Assembly (NCBI RefSeq): GCF_040954835.1
Contig: NC_090707.1
Coordinates: forward strand, 20,974,570 to 21,038,569
DNA from: Lepisosteus oculatus
Lineage: Eukaryota; Chordata; Actinopteri; Semionotiformes; Lepisosteidae
Reading direction: 5' to 3'
Length of the DNA stretch: 64,000 bases
The stretch's first letter is position 1. Each line of letters opens with the position of its first letter. Of this stretch, positions 12,901-23,429 are shown piece by piece. A program made the translations under genes and the position numbers. The notes beneath the pieces are model-generated. The model did no database searches. It was not told the DNA's origin and saw nothing but the letters and a program-made list of their open reading frames with translations.

Positions 12901-15900
12901 TGGTAGAAGTAGCTTACATTATAACATTGATAAAACAATAATAAACAGTATTAAAATACCATTCCTTACACTATTAAGAAACTATGTTTTAACCATCATT
13001 AAGATGGTTTAAAAGACAACGCTGTTTGTTCTGTTTTTTCAGCCATTGTAAAGTGTTAGTTAAATATGGAAATGTTGCATACATATGAAATAAAATTAAT
13101 ATTTGTGAAGTATGAGCTACCATCGCTGTTAAGATAATTTTTTTTAATTAAATATAATATCCAAAATTAAAGGCAATCTTTTGGAGATGTTTTTTTTCTC
13201 ATTTTGTCCACAGGCTGTGGAATGAGATTTCAAAACACTTAAGGATTTGCAACATGACTACCTCTTTTAAATAAAAAATGAAAACTTACTTTTATGCCTT
13301 AGTTTCTGCTGAATACTGATTTGTACAGTATTATTGCTATTGTTATATATTAACTATGTATTGTATTATTTTCTGTTGTTTGATTTTGGTGTTCATCTCT
13401 TTTCTGCAAAGCAGAATGTCTCCGAACATGAAAGGTGATATATAAAATAAAGATTACTATTACTAATTGTTAAATATGACATTTGTACACAGTGTCTAAC
13501 ACTTGACAACAAAGAGTACAACAACAACATTAGCTTTTATTGATATTGCAAACTAATGAAGGAAGAAAATAAATTACAACTACAAGGAAAATAACATTAC
13601 TTTGCCTACAATGCATGTTGTAAAGGATTGGAGTATTTAGTACATCAGAATGTTCTCACCTGTGTGATTCTGAAGAATTCATGGGCATGATGGAGACACT
13701 CTGTAAATGTAGAACAGTCTTGGGCTCCAGCCTGCAGAGAAAAAAAATGGCATTACAGTGCACAGGTTTTTGTTAAAATCATACATATACTGTATATAAA
13801 CCAAAGAGCTTTTAAAAAAATTCTGGTGAATTACCTCAAGAAATGCTTGCACAGCAAAAGCAGTATCCCACAGCTGTGATCCATTTGTTCCCTGAAAGAG
13901 AGCAGAACTATGAGACAACACATATGGTTAATCGAAAATTATTGAGCATTAATAGTGCATATTAATTAACCTCAAACAAGAAACCAATACAATGTTTCAG
14001 ATCTAACACTAGCACTGCGCTGAGACTGCTGTGATGTTAAAAAAGCATAAATCATATAGGTCATAGATCAGCATGGTTAACTCACTGCTGAAAAGTAGAT
14101 CATCAACTAGGAGAAGCAAGGGTGATATTGTTCTGTCATTACAACACTTGCAATGAAGTGGATTCCTGTGTCCACTGACGTATAGATTCTCAAAAATCTT
14201 GGATTCATCACCTTACCTGCATTTTCATGCCATCAAGGCCCATCCTGTGAAAGAAGGTTTTAAGCATTAATCCACAGGATATAAGATGTCAAATAAGGAA
14301 TGAGACAAAGTACATAGTGGACTTTAAACAAATCAATCTTGTTTATTTAACAGGGTTTGACTGCTCAAGGTAGTAGATAATATTAATAAATGTAAGACAT
14401 CGGGAATGGAGAATTCCAGTCTTCAAAAAAACCTTCTTTCCTCCTCTGATTTTAATGACTGAATCAATCATTTGAATTAATAAGAGTATCGCCTGTGCTT
14501 CTGGCTTTTAGTCAGTTTCCATTTGAGCATCACCTGTATGGACCTGCAATGACCCAGCCCTTGAGAACTTATGTTTCCATCCTTGACATGTGCACCGGCA
14601 ATGTATCGTTTTCACAACTCCACAAGAGGATTGGCTGTTCTTAAATCATTAAATTTCAGTTTGGACTTGCTTAACAGTAGTGACATTAACAAACTCAGCT
14701 CCCTAGCTTTAAATAAATAGAACTCACAAAGTTCCTAACCCAAACGACTTTACAAAATGTATTACTGTTACAAACGTTTGTATAATGTAATAATTTGTTA
14801 AATTCATTGGAGTTTTGGAGGAATTGCTTCTAAAAAGTAATGTATTACTTCACATAGTAACTAAGCACACAATATGTAACTCACTGTAATTGGTGGCTTT
14901 GAAAAAATGGTTTGACCCCCCTTCCTTTTTGTAACTTTTAAAAAGAGTTTCCATCTGTATTTGATTACTTTTTAAAGTTTCCCAACACTGATTTCAATGT
15001 TGAGCAGGTGCGTTAGTGGGAGCACCATGGCAACCAGCACCAAATACAAAACCCAGTACTGACCACAGGTAGTCAGGGATTCTGGACACATGCTCTTGAA
15101 AGGCCGGGGAGGAGGGACCATCTGTATACCAGCGCACCAGCATGTTGATGGTCTTGGAGATCTGAGGAGAACAAGATACATTCTAAATACCATTCACAGG
15201 ATTCAAAGCAGGACTCTTAAGTTTAAAATAGCCAACCGATTGAATCACTCCATTAATAGCCAAGACTGAGAATGGATTGTTTTCCTCTGGAAAGTGGAGT
15301 TTGTCTGAGCACCATGGTAACTCTAGGACTTTCAAGTTTGACTCCCAGACTGTGTGTGATTGAGCCATGGGTGATGTTGTAACAGAGCTTTTGTGCACAG
15401 CGCTTAACTAGCCACTGTTCCTTAAACCAGTTATCAATCCTCTTCTGTATTTTCTTTTCTTTTCAGGTTTTGCTGAACGATTTGTTTTCTCTGTCCCTTA
15501 ACTGTTCTAGATACATACCAATACATCCACAGAAGCTAAATATATTTCTGGGAATTACCATGTGCATAAATGCTTTACTAGGAGGTTTGGACTGTAATGT
15601 GCACGTTTTAACATCTATCCATTTTCTAACCACCTCATCCAAATCAGGGCTGCAGGGGAGCCAGAGTCTACTGCAGCAAATGATGGGTACAAAAACAGGA
15701 TCCACCTTGGACAGGATGCCAATCCATCAAAGTGCACACACAGACACATGCACACACACTCACACCAGGGCCAGGTTTCCCAGATACCAATTTACCTACT
15801 CTACTCTAAATACTCCTACCACCACATAGTAATTGGAGCAGATGAAGGAGACCAACGCAAACACAGAGAGGTCATATATTCCACACAGATGGCACCCCAG

Positions 15901-18900
15901 GTCCAGAATTGAAGCCGGAACCCCAGTGCTGTGAGACAGCAATGCTAACCACTGCAATACCGAGCTGCCCACACATCAAGATATTCCATAAATATGTCAC
16001 AGTCTCAGATTTTATTTTCATTCAGCAACCCAGTGCAAAGAAGGGTGCTAAAATGTTACGACAGAACATTTAATAACTTACTGGTCCAATGCTGATACAC
16101 TTGGTAAAACTGTCATCTGCCTTAATATGACTGAGAAGTTCCTCAACTGCTCGTTTCCTGAGAGAGGTGCTGTGATGGGACTCATACACATTCATGATTA
16201 CTGGAAGACAGGAAAGACATTGGAATGGAATTTCCCTGTACAGAATCAAGCCTCAAACTCTTGGAGTAAAGTACTGTAAAGCACCTACAGTAAGCTACTG
16301 TTAGAAGTTTGCTGTGAGGTGTGTAAATATCGCAGGCCGCCACGTTGTTCCTTTGAGCAGGCCAGTCAATTGATGAATAGTCCTGTACATACAGCTCCTG
16401 GAAAAACAAGCAGGAAAGAGGGTATACTACAAAGCACAAAACTCTAAAAGCTTGAGACCCTCTGCGGCCTTGATTTCAGTATAATAAGTAAATGTTTTAA
16501 CAAATTTAAGATGTTAGTCAGGAGAAGAGCAGAACTTTTGACTCAAAAGAATGATTAAAAATGTTCAGACTTCACTTGGCTTCCTGATGAAAACACGTAT
16601 GCCTTCTTATCTCATTAACGACAAAATACCTCAGGAGTTTCATGCATTTTAGGCTGAAAAAAACAAAGACTGGATTTATTTGTATTGATTTATCTTAATA
16701 TAAAATGTAGAAAACAAAACTTACGTAAGAAAAAAAAGATAATTATGATCTTAAGGTGTGTAAATGAGCTTCATTTGTTTGCAGTCTGAGATACACTAAC
16801 TATTATTCTGTAAAATGTTCAACTTACATAACAGGTTCCCAAGCCCCAAAGAAGGTGTATCTTGCCTGCCCCCTAGTGTTGCACAGAAATACAGCACCCC
16901 AGGAACAACATCATTAAATAATGTTACATAGGCCCCTGCTAGAGAATGTGTTGCACTCTACCTGTCTGAGGCTGCACACCAGAGCATCTTCCTGGGCAGT
17001 GAGGCGCACTGCATAGCAATAGCTCATGGGCAGATAAACCTGGCGGCAGTGACACCACAGTGTGGATGGATGAGCAGGCATCCAGGTGGGAAACAGCCTG
17101 GGGAGGCAGACAAATGTTAGCCGTACTTCTTCTGCCTTCTAAAAGAAAATCAAGAACTTTTATTTATGAGAAAACAACATTTTTTATTTTAGTTATCACA
17201 CTTATGTGAAACAAATATTATTTTGCCACAACAATACATTTTCTCTGCTGCCTTCTGTTAAACATACCACATTTCTGGAAGGAGAGTATTCATCCCCTCC
17301 CAGCTGTACACATTGAGGATGGCCAACCAGAATTTACCCCAGGAAGGAATTCCAATGGCACCTCCTATAAAATTTAAAAGAAGACAATAACATAAAAAGG
17401 AGTGCATGTTTTCCTCTAATTTCACTACAGAGTTAGAAGAGAGATTGAAAACTTTTTACAGAAATTATTTTGGCCTTTCATGATTAATGAAAAGTGTTGC
17501 AACATCAAAAGTTATACCAGCTCTTATCTTGTAAGTTCCAGAAAAAAACAGAATCCTGGTGTGACCTCTGACCTTTGCTGTGAAGGTTGTTTCTGGCCCG
17601 CACCATATCAGGGTCATCAGGTTCAACTCCCAGAATTCTCAGTGTGGTATAGTTCAAGGCAGTGCCGAAGACTGTTGACTTGTCTTCAACATGCCTGAAA
17701 GTCCAGCATAAAGATCATTTTAAACAAACAAAAACATTTTATTTCTCAAAACAGCCTCTGGGATACAACTTGTACCAGTACCATATATTTTAAGATTAGA
17801 AGAAAGAATGGAACTAGGAAAGGTCTATGCTCCAGAACAATCCATAAGAGCACACACATATAACATTTTTAAGCAGAAATGGTTTATTTATAATTTTCTC
17901 CTAGCAGTTTCCATTATTGAACCTATCTAGGCTACACAGTTGTTGTTACTTCAAATGGGATGTAAACAAAGAGGAAACGAACTGATGGGATAGTTAAGTC
18001 TTGAGGAAGATGAAGAGACACTCACAGGCCCCATCCCCCATCAGGGAGCTGCACTGAGCGCAGGTACCTCACCATCTCCTTCTTCCAGGCCTCTTGGAGA
18101 TGGATCTTAGCCACGTGGCAGGTGATCAGAAGGCCTGCTCAACAGCAAAGATACACACCCCATCAGACCATCCTTTATCAGAAACTACACTTATTCCTGG
18201 TAAGGGCTGCAACAATCCAAATCTCTGCCAGAAGCATGGGAAGCAAAACAGGACAAGATACCAATCTGTAGCAGGGCAACTACACAAGCACACAGGAGGG
18301 ATTTAGAGATATCAATTAACTTCACAGGCATTTCTTTCAAAGAGACGGGGAAAAAACAAAGCAATTTTCTAAAAAGAAAAATGTACAAATGAATGACATA
18401 ATCTGGAAAAGGCGCAGACTTGCCTGTAGCATGATACTACCACATCTCACAACCTCTGTTGTGAAAAAACAAATGTCCGCTTTGCCAGCATCCAATAATG
18501 ATTATTTTTAAAACAAACTGAAAGAATGCTGCCCTCAGATTTCGATTTTGCCTTTGCTTGTATTGCTTCTGTTAGAGGTACACTATGGTGATTTGGAATT
18601 ATCAGTGCTGGCAGTCAGATAGGGATGGAACTTTCTTGTGTGGGAAAACTGCACATGCAGTTCACAACTACCTTCATTATAAAACCATAAGAACATATAC
18701 AACTGAGAGAGGTATATATGAATCATCTAGTCCATTTGGGGTTTTAGGCACTAATTGATACAAGGATCTCATCCAACTGGTTATTGAAAGAAGCCAAGGT
18801 ATCAGCTTAGTAGCTTGTTCTGTAATCTGGCAACAGTTTGTGTAAAGAAGTGCCTCCTGTTGTCAGTTTTAAATGCATTTCCCTGCAGTTTCCATTTGAG

Positions 18901-21900
18901 TCCCCTTATTTGTGATTCAACATTGATTCTAAAAAGTCAGTTGGACTGACCTTTGATATTTTCAAAAGCTTGAATTATGTCCCCTGTGTTCTCTGTTCAA
19001 GAGTAAGATTTAGCACCAAAGTAGAATGTTATTTTAAGCATAAGTGTGTATCTGGTGTATCTGCCCTCTCTGGACTGATTCCAGATAAATAATATATTTT
19101 GTATTGTTGTGACTAAAAATTATAGATGTTATTCTAAATAAGAACTATTGCATTGTACAATTTTAAAATTCTACTCTTCTTCTACATATCTCTACATTCT
19201 GTTTGCCATATTTCATCCCAGTTTCTAGAAGCAGAAAATGTAGTGAGTGTCAATATAAAACAAAGTCTTTTTCATAACTAGCCTCTTCAAGCTTGTTATT
19301 GACTGTTTTTTTTTAATGTGGTATTTTTGATTATTAAATGCAACACCACACACCTGTATATGTTGAATGTCACCTGTCAAGTGTTTGAACAATCATGAAT
19401 TTGATTTCAGTATTTTGGAATTTCTTTTGAAGCTTCTACAGTGTTTGTCAGTAAAACAAGACTACCTTTCTAACTATGCCAAAATCTAATTAATGGATAT
19501 ATATTAAAAAGAGCAGTAGTCCTAGTAAAGATCCCTGAGGAACACCACTAATTAAATGTCCTCAATTAGGACTTGCACAAGTGTTTTATCCATAAGACAG
19601 AGAAGAGCTGGGCTGATGTCTCAAAGCTCCAGACCTGGGAGTAGAAAGAGAGGTCCTCCGTAGTCCCCTGCCCAATGCCCATCTTCTGCCTGCAGGAGGC
19701 GGTAGAACTCCATTCCCTTCAGAGCTGACTGTCTTGCTGTATCAGCAGGAGGGGAACTGGGAGCAAACATGCTCTGTCGAAAGACAAAAAAAACTAAGTT
19801 TGACTCATGAACATATAATGCAAAATCATGCATGATCTGGGCAGAAAACTTGTCTTACAGGAACGCTGAAATTAAAACATAAAGTTATCATCAGAAAATC
19901 AAAGAAACTGATTAAAGTAACATACAGAGACAAAACTGAAACTTGCATTTTATGCACTTGTATAATAAAGGGTGTTCCATTTATATCTGACACATTTATA
20001 CTCAACATATCTGAACATGAGTGGAATGGTGGCAAAGTGGTTAGCATGGCTGCCTCACAGTGCTCCAGTTCCTCCCACAGTCCACAGACATGCTTGTAGA
20101 TTCATTTGCTTCTGTAAATAAAAAACTGCCCCTGAGTGTGTTTGTATCTGTGTGTGTGCCCTGCGATGGACAAGTCCCGTCTGGGACGTATCCAGCCTTG
20201 CGCCCAATTGGCTCCGGGCCCTGAAGCAGATAAGTGGTTATTGAAAGTGATGATATATTACTAAGCTCAGAAACCTGATTTTGAAAAGCATATAAATTGT
20301 TGTTGTTTTAATCTTGATGCATGTGATGAAGGTTACATCTTGATTCATTGTTTGCCAAAGTCAGATTGTAATTAACTACAATTGTAATGGACATTGTTTA
20401 AAAAATATAATTTATAAGACGTGGACCTGAAACAAGGCAAGTCTAGTAAAACGCAACCCATCTGTGGACTTTAATGTAACTGAATAAATCCAAGGTTTAA
20501 CAACCTTTGCTTTGTTACACAAATAAAATGTGTCAGATATCAATGAGAACCACCTATGTGCAATGTATACAGAGAGGCATTATGAATGCAACAAGAACGC
20601 AACAAAGTAATGTGGTTCCAGCATTTTCCCCCAGAAATTTCTATTCACAAATTACTAGTAAAAATCTATTTATTCACTTAATTTCCAAAAAATGTGTAAA
20701 TGTGAATGTGATTGTGGCACCACCACTGCACAACTGCTGTCGGCCCTGGAGTGCCTCAGCATCCTGCTAGCAGTGTCCTGGCTCCCTGACCGCTGCAGAG
20801 ACAACTGGACCATAAAGGAAGATGGCAGATGTAGGTAGCCTGCATGTACATGTGGGTTCGACACTGAATATTCAGAACAAGGTGCAATGTGGTGCTGGGT
20901 GACGTGTCAATGTTCAAACTGTTCTGACATGACAGATGGAGTGTACCACAGAGAGGTACCACCCACAATGACAGCACAGGTAGACCAGCTCAGAGGTGGA
21001 GATGTGATAGAACGGGCTGCAGTACAGTATGGATTGAGATCACACTTGACTATGCAAATCTATGGAGAATATGTTCTCACCCCACACATTCTGTGCCTTA
21101 TTTTGCAGAAAATTCTATGCTTACATGTACTGTATGTATGACAATGCACACCTCTTATTAGTAGGTATACAGTAAGTTTGACTTCTCTGGCAGGGTACAG
21201 TGTGCCTGTCATGAACTGGCCACCATTATCACATTACGTGAAGCCAAAAGAGAAATTCTGGTGACTGGTGTCAGAATCAATGATCATGTGCACTTGCTGA
21301 GCTGCAAGCAGCTTGCCACTACCATTATCAAAGCATAACTCTTTTTCTTTGATAATGGTAGTGGCAAGGTGGCACAGTGGTTAGCACTGAGGGGCTGTGT
21401 TCATTCCAGATCTGTGAAGCTATCTGCATAGAGTTTGTATGGTTTCTTAGTAGTTTACTCCCAATGACCTATGACATACTGGTAAGCATCATGTGATGCC
21501 TCTCAGTATACAGCTCTGAGACAAAGTTATGGGAGATGGTGTCTAACAATAAATAAAGTCAACGTAAACCATCAGCCGTACTGTGTCGAGGCCCAGAGAG
21601 TGAGCTTCCAGCATATTCAGTTCCCTTTCCGCGGAGTCTTCGTTTTCGACATAACGCCAGGTTTGCCGACCCTCCACATTAGACAGCCGCCAGCGCCTCA
21701 GGTCTGTGGCTGGTTCACTCTTGTAAGGTCCACCCCGTCTCCTCAAACACCTGTTTTAACATGATACCGACGAGAAACATGAACTGCATTCTTCAAGCAA
21801 GGAGAATACCTGTCGGTATTACTGGATATATACACGTGTACACAGTCTAACACACACAAATTAGTGATGATTTGAGTCATTCAGAACATCAGTATCTGAA

Positions 21901-22177
21901 GATACAGTAAAACATAAAATCTATATTCAGCCATTAAAACAGTTGTATATTCTAGCAAACTGCCGCTTTGATGTACAGTTTAAGTGGTGATATTTCCTTT
22001 TTGAAACATTTTCAGAAAATCAAAATCACAATTATAGAATATTCGTTGTCACTTTTTGCAGACATTTGAGTTTTTAAAGGGTTTGGGCTTACCGGTTGAA
22101 TACGATGTTCTGTTCAACATTTATTCTACATGTATTCAGTGTATGGAAATCTATACTTACGTTCCTTCTGTCATCAT
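6903..22177 (-). CDS. LSS: Lanosterol synthase (oxidosqualene cyclase), complete, 22 exons
   Basis: LSS converts (S)-2,3-oxidosqualene to lanosterol in sterol synthesis at the ER membrane. Minus-strand coding exons: 22177-22161, 21750-21582, 19773-19635, 18134-18026, 17694-17573, 17364-17268, 17097-16962, 16397-16289, 16200-16082, 15161-15064, 14244-14217, 13891-13835, 13731-13660, 12863-12813, 12009-11860, 11396-11300, 10477-10372, 10254-10189, 10025-9945, 7886-7716, 7243-7165, 7040-6903. All phases join, giving 735 aa from MTEGT (736 if the preceding ATG is used); human is 732. Conserved landmarks are [39 protein letters not shown], the QW-type repeats ([53 protein letters not shown]) and the catalytic-acid motif ADCTAE. 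Exon 1 ends AC|GTAAGT and is joined to G|TGTTTGAGG, restoring ...GTCLRRRGG. Exon 11 is a 28-nt micro-exon (MGLDGMKMQ). The exon 2 donor (ACA|GTACGG) is weak. Confidence 0.97.
8243..9884. mobile_element. Non-autonomous DNA transposon, about 1.64 kb, in LSS intron 19
   Basis: The ends are a perfect 16-bp inverted repeat: ATGCAGCCATTCAAAA at 8243-8258 and its complement at 9869-9884. Inside each end the motif TACCGCGG recurs (8275, 8311; 9847), and CGGTAT-type variants lie near 9780-9830. The element is richer in CpG and GC in its first and last 150 bp than the surrounding intron. No open frame resembles a transposase; the longest (8645-9001, 118 aa) has no recognised motif. It fills most of intron 19, between exons at 7886 and 9945, and its right end is about 60 bp from the exon 19 donor. 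The superfamily and target-site duplication are unresolved: if the element starts at TGCAGCC, the flanking AT could be a 2-bp duplication. Confidence 0.65.
9002..9074 (-). repeat. tRNA-like sequence (SINE head or tRNA pseudogene) inside the DNA transposon
   Basis: On the minus strand this 73-nt piece has a GCCTCGGTGGCGTGATAGCT start (A-box-like TGGCGTGATAGC), an anticodon-like loop ACTTATAAC and a B-box-like GTATTCAAACC, then ends CTGTCGCCA. The acceptor arms do not pair (GCCTCGG against TGTCGCC), so it is not a working tRNA gene. A second segment near 9692-9752 shares the GATGGCGACAG edge and also looks tRNA-derived. Confidence 0.4.
11055..11295 (+). repeat. Dispersed tRNA-like-head repeat, copy 2 (internally deleted)
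   Basis: Same family as the 4363 copy: TCGGCACAGTGGTTAGTACT head, CTGCCTCACAGCTCTTGGG, GGGTTCAATTCC, CCTGCGATGGAGTGCC and an ATGGATAGATGGATGGA tail. The central TTTCCTCC section is missing. The tail ends only a few bases from the LSS exon 16 donor (exon end 11300). Confidence 0.75.
11860..12009 (-). other. LSS: LSS exon 15 encoding the catalytic DCTAE motif
   Basis: This 150-nt exon (phase 0 to 0) encodes [20 protein letters not shown] and continues to ...[10 protein letters not shown]. The Asp of DCTAE falls at residue 456 of the rebuilt protein. It corresponds to the catalytic acid of human LSS (Asp455), which protonates the epoxide. The Cys of DC(T) that supports it is also present, so the enzyme is predicted to be active. 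Confidence 0.93.
12395..12775 (+). repeat. CR1-like LINE 3' fragment, copy A
   Basis: Degenerate but recognisable blocks: GGCTGAAAGAACTGAAACTT, a TTATACAAGTATTCAAGATT block, GTGGGACATGCTACCTAATG, TTCAGGAAACAGCTGGATGA, TTGGATCAATAAGCTGCTAA and GATGGCTTGCT. The same order of blocks is found at 46975 and 56885. It lies in LSS intron 14. Confidence 0.6.
15606..15972 (-). repeat. Dispersed tRNA-like-head repeat, copy 3 (inverted, near full length)
   Basis: Read on the minus strand: GCAGCTCGGTATTGCAGTGG head, ...GCATTGCTGTCTCACAGCAC, a GGTTCCGGCTTCAATTCTGG B-box region, a central section with CATCTGTGTGGAATATATGA, a ATTGGCATCCTGTCC block and a tail ending GGTTAGAAAATGGATAGATG. It lies in LSS intron 9. 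Confidence 0.72.
18685..19620 (+). repeat. Degenerate retroposon-like repeat in LSS intron 3
   Basis: Blocks such as ACCATAAGAACATATACAAC, GAGAGAGGTATATATGAATC, TGTGTAAAGAAGTGCCTCCT, TTTCCATTTGAGTCCCCTTA and AATTATGTCCCCTGTGTTCT match a pattern I know from widespread interspersed repeats of non-teleost fish and amphibians. A later block, AGATCCCTGAGGAACACCAC (about 19530), resembles a coding remnant of the same class. The exact family and boundaries are not determined. Confidence 0.4.
20020..20255 (+). repeat. Dispersed tRNA-like-head repeat, copy 4
   Basis: GAGTGGAATGGTGGCAAAGT head, GTTAGCATGGCTGCCTCACA, TTCCTCCCACAGTCCACAGA, ATGCTTGTAGATTCATTTGC, GCCCTGCGATGGACAAGTCC, TGGCTCCGGGCCCTGAAGCA, then AGATAAGTGGTTATTGAAAG in place of the usual GGATGG tail. 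It lies in LSS intron 2, upstream of exon 3. Confidence 0.7.
20690..21310. other. Unassigned segment richer in GC than its surroundings, LSS intron 2
   Basis: This stretch is less AT-rich than the neighbouring intron and lacks its simple-sequence character, suggesting a decayed insertion. Frames are short and interrupted on both strands, no protein motif is recognised and no terminal repeats were found. It ends next to the hairpin at 21312. Confidence 0.25.
21312..21368. repeat. Perfect 22-bp inverted repeat with 13-nt loop
   Basis: The left arm 21312-21333 begins CTTGCCACTACC. The right arm 21347-21368 is its exact reverse complement. The loop is CATAACTCTTTTT. The right arm runs into the head of another dispersed repeat copy (GGTGGCACAGTGGTTAGCAC at about 21368-21387). 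Confidence 0.9.
21365..21545 (+). repeat. Dispersed tRNA-like-head repeat, copy 5 (decayed)
   Basis: It begins AAGGTGGCACAGTGGTTAGC, followed by GTGTTCATTCCAGATCTGTG (B-box-like) and ATAGAGTTTGTATGGTTTCT. The remainder is too diverged to align. It ends shortly before LSS exon 2 (21582). Confidence 0.55.
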
Positions 22178-22450
22178 GAACCCTTTTAAAAAATGTAAAC
22201 TCGCTGCGCGTAAAACCTTGTCTCTTTAAATTCAGCTCTGCTTTCCTTAGCTCCAGCCTATTTTTCAGTCATGCTGGGGAACGTAGTTCTATTTCTTCGA
22301 ATTGCCGATGGAGTACGTCGGTCCCCGTTAAAAGAGTACTACTACTCCCATAATGCAACAGGATGCCTTCCGAGCCCAGCACGGCATGGAGAGACATGAG
22401 CAGACAGGCAACTGGCCAATCATGCTCTAAAGAGGTGGGGATGAGGAGGT
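22160..22450 (-). promoter_or_regulatory. LSS: LSS promoter / first exon region with ZNF143-like, CCAAT and SRE-like elements
   Basis: Upstream of the LSS start codon (higher coordinates) lie two matches to the ZNF143/Staf SBS element. One is ACTACTACTCCCATAATGCA at 22338-22357. The other, on the opposite strand, is AACTACGTTCCCCAGCATGA at 22289-22270. A CCAAT box is at 22416-22420. About 15 bp further out is CTCATCCCCAC (minus strand, 22445-22435), close to the SREBP element CTCACCCCAC. NF-Y next to SREBP sites is established for cholesterol genes. The first two matches are direct; the SRE is inference. Confidence 0.55.
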
Positions 22451-22711
22451 TGTCACTCCTTCAACAGTTTAGATTTGATCTCAACTACAAATGGCAAACT
22501 TCCGAACGTTGTACGCATCTTCTGTTTAAGATCATAGCATTTGCCCCAATTCCAGGACAGAGGTTTGTAGTAACAGGGTGGATGGCGATTAAGATTTACA
22601 TTCGTGAAATAATCTCAGGTCTTCATCCTGCAGTGATAATGCACTCTATTGGTATTAAGTACAATTTTTAACAAAACAACTCACCAGTGTAAAAAAACAA
22701 CAAGTTTCCAC

Positions 22712-22717
22712 TTTATT
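22712..22717 (-). terminator. MCM3AP: Polyadenylation signal candidate for MCM3AP
   Basis: AATAAA on the minus strand, about 710 nt past the MCM3AP stop. It leaves only some 300-400 bp to the LSS promoter elements, so the two same-strand genes are packed tail-to-head. Another AATAAA lies closer, near 22834. Confidence 0.4.
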
Positions 22718-23429
22718 ACTGAATATGCAGAACATAATATGATTTTTGACATTTAGTTATTACAGTAATTCGAAATTCCTACACAACATACTATAATAAA
22801 CTATTAACAGAAAGAAAATACTTAAGAAAGCATGTTTATTTGTAACTATTTAAGACATAAAAATACTTCAGCCAGCTAGTATGTGAATTTACCTCCCAGT
22901 TTTCCAAAATGGCTATCTACAATTCTTTTTCAAATACATTAAAAATATCATTAGCATTTCAAACTGTTCCTCAAATGGAGATATCCCAAGGTGATTTTTT
23001 ATCTTAAACGAGACAACATAAGTACAGTATATACATTTTAGAGAGTATCTTTCCACGTTTCAATCTCAAGGTACAACACACTGATCTGTAATATTTAGAT
23101 TTTTACATTGATTTATGTCTTTTCAATTCTGTTTATACTTCCGTAAGAGCAAGTTTTTCAGATTTAAATTACCATAAAATGTCACTTCCACAGATTCGGC
23201 AATTCAAGAGCAGGTATGACATGCTTTTGGCTATACTTGGTGACAATGATCACATTCGATTTAGACACAGGGTGCTTTAGTGTCTTTTCGGTAATTTACT
23301 TATCGGGCGCTTAGAAACAGAAAGGGATTTTGTTTTGGAAGCCCTTAAACGCGGGGGGCTCCCAGTCCTGCACAATCGGTAGACTAAAGGTAGTGCAGAC
23401 CCTGCGGATGGGGGGCATGGCTAGTTCTC

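Noticed and set aside
16241-16289. LSS exon 8 extended to the donor TGTAG|GTGCTT
   Set aside because: It gives the wrong phase for exon 9. The donor TACT|GTAGGT restores YLIMNVYE, which has the same length as human YALLNLYE.
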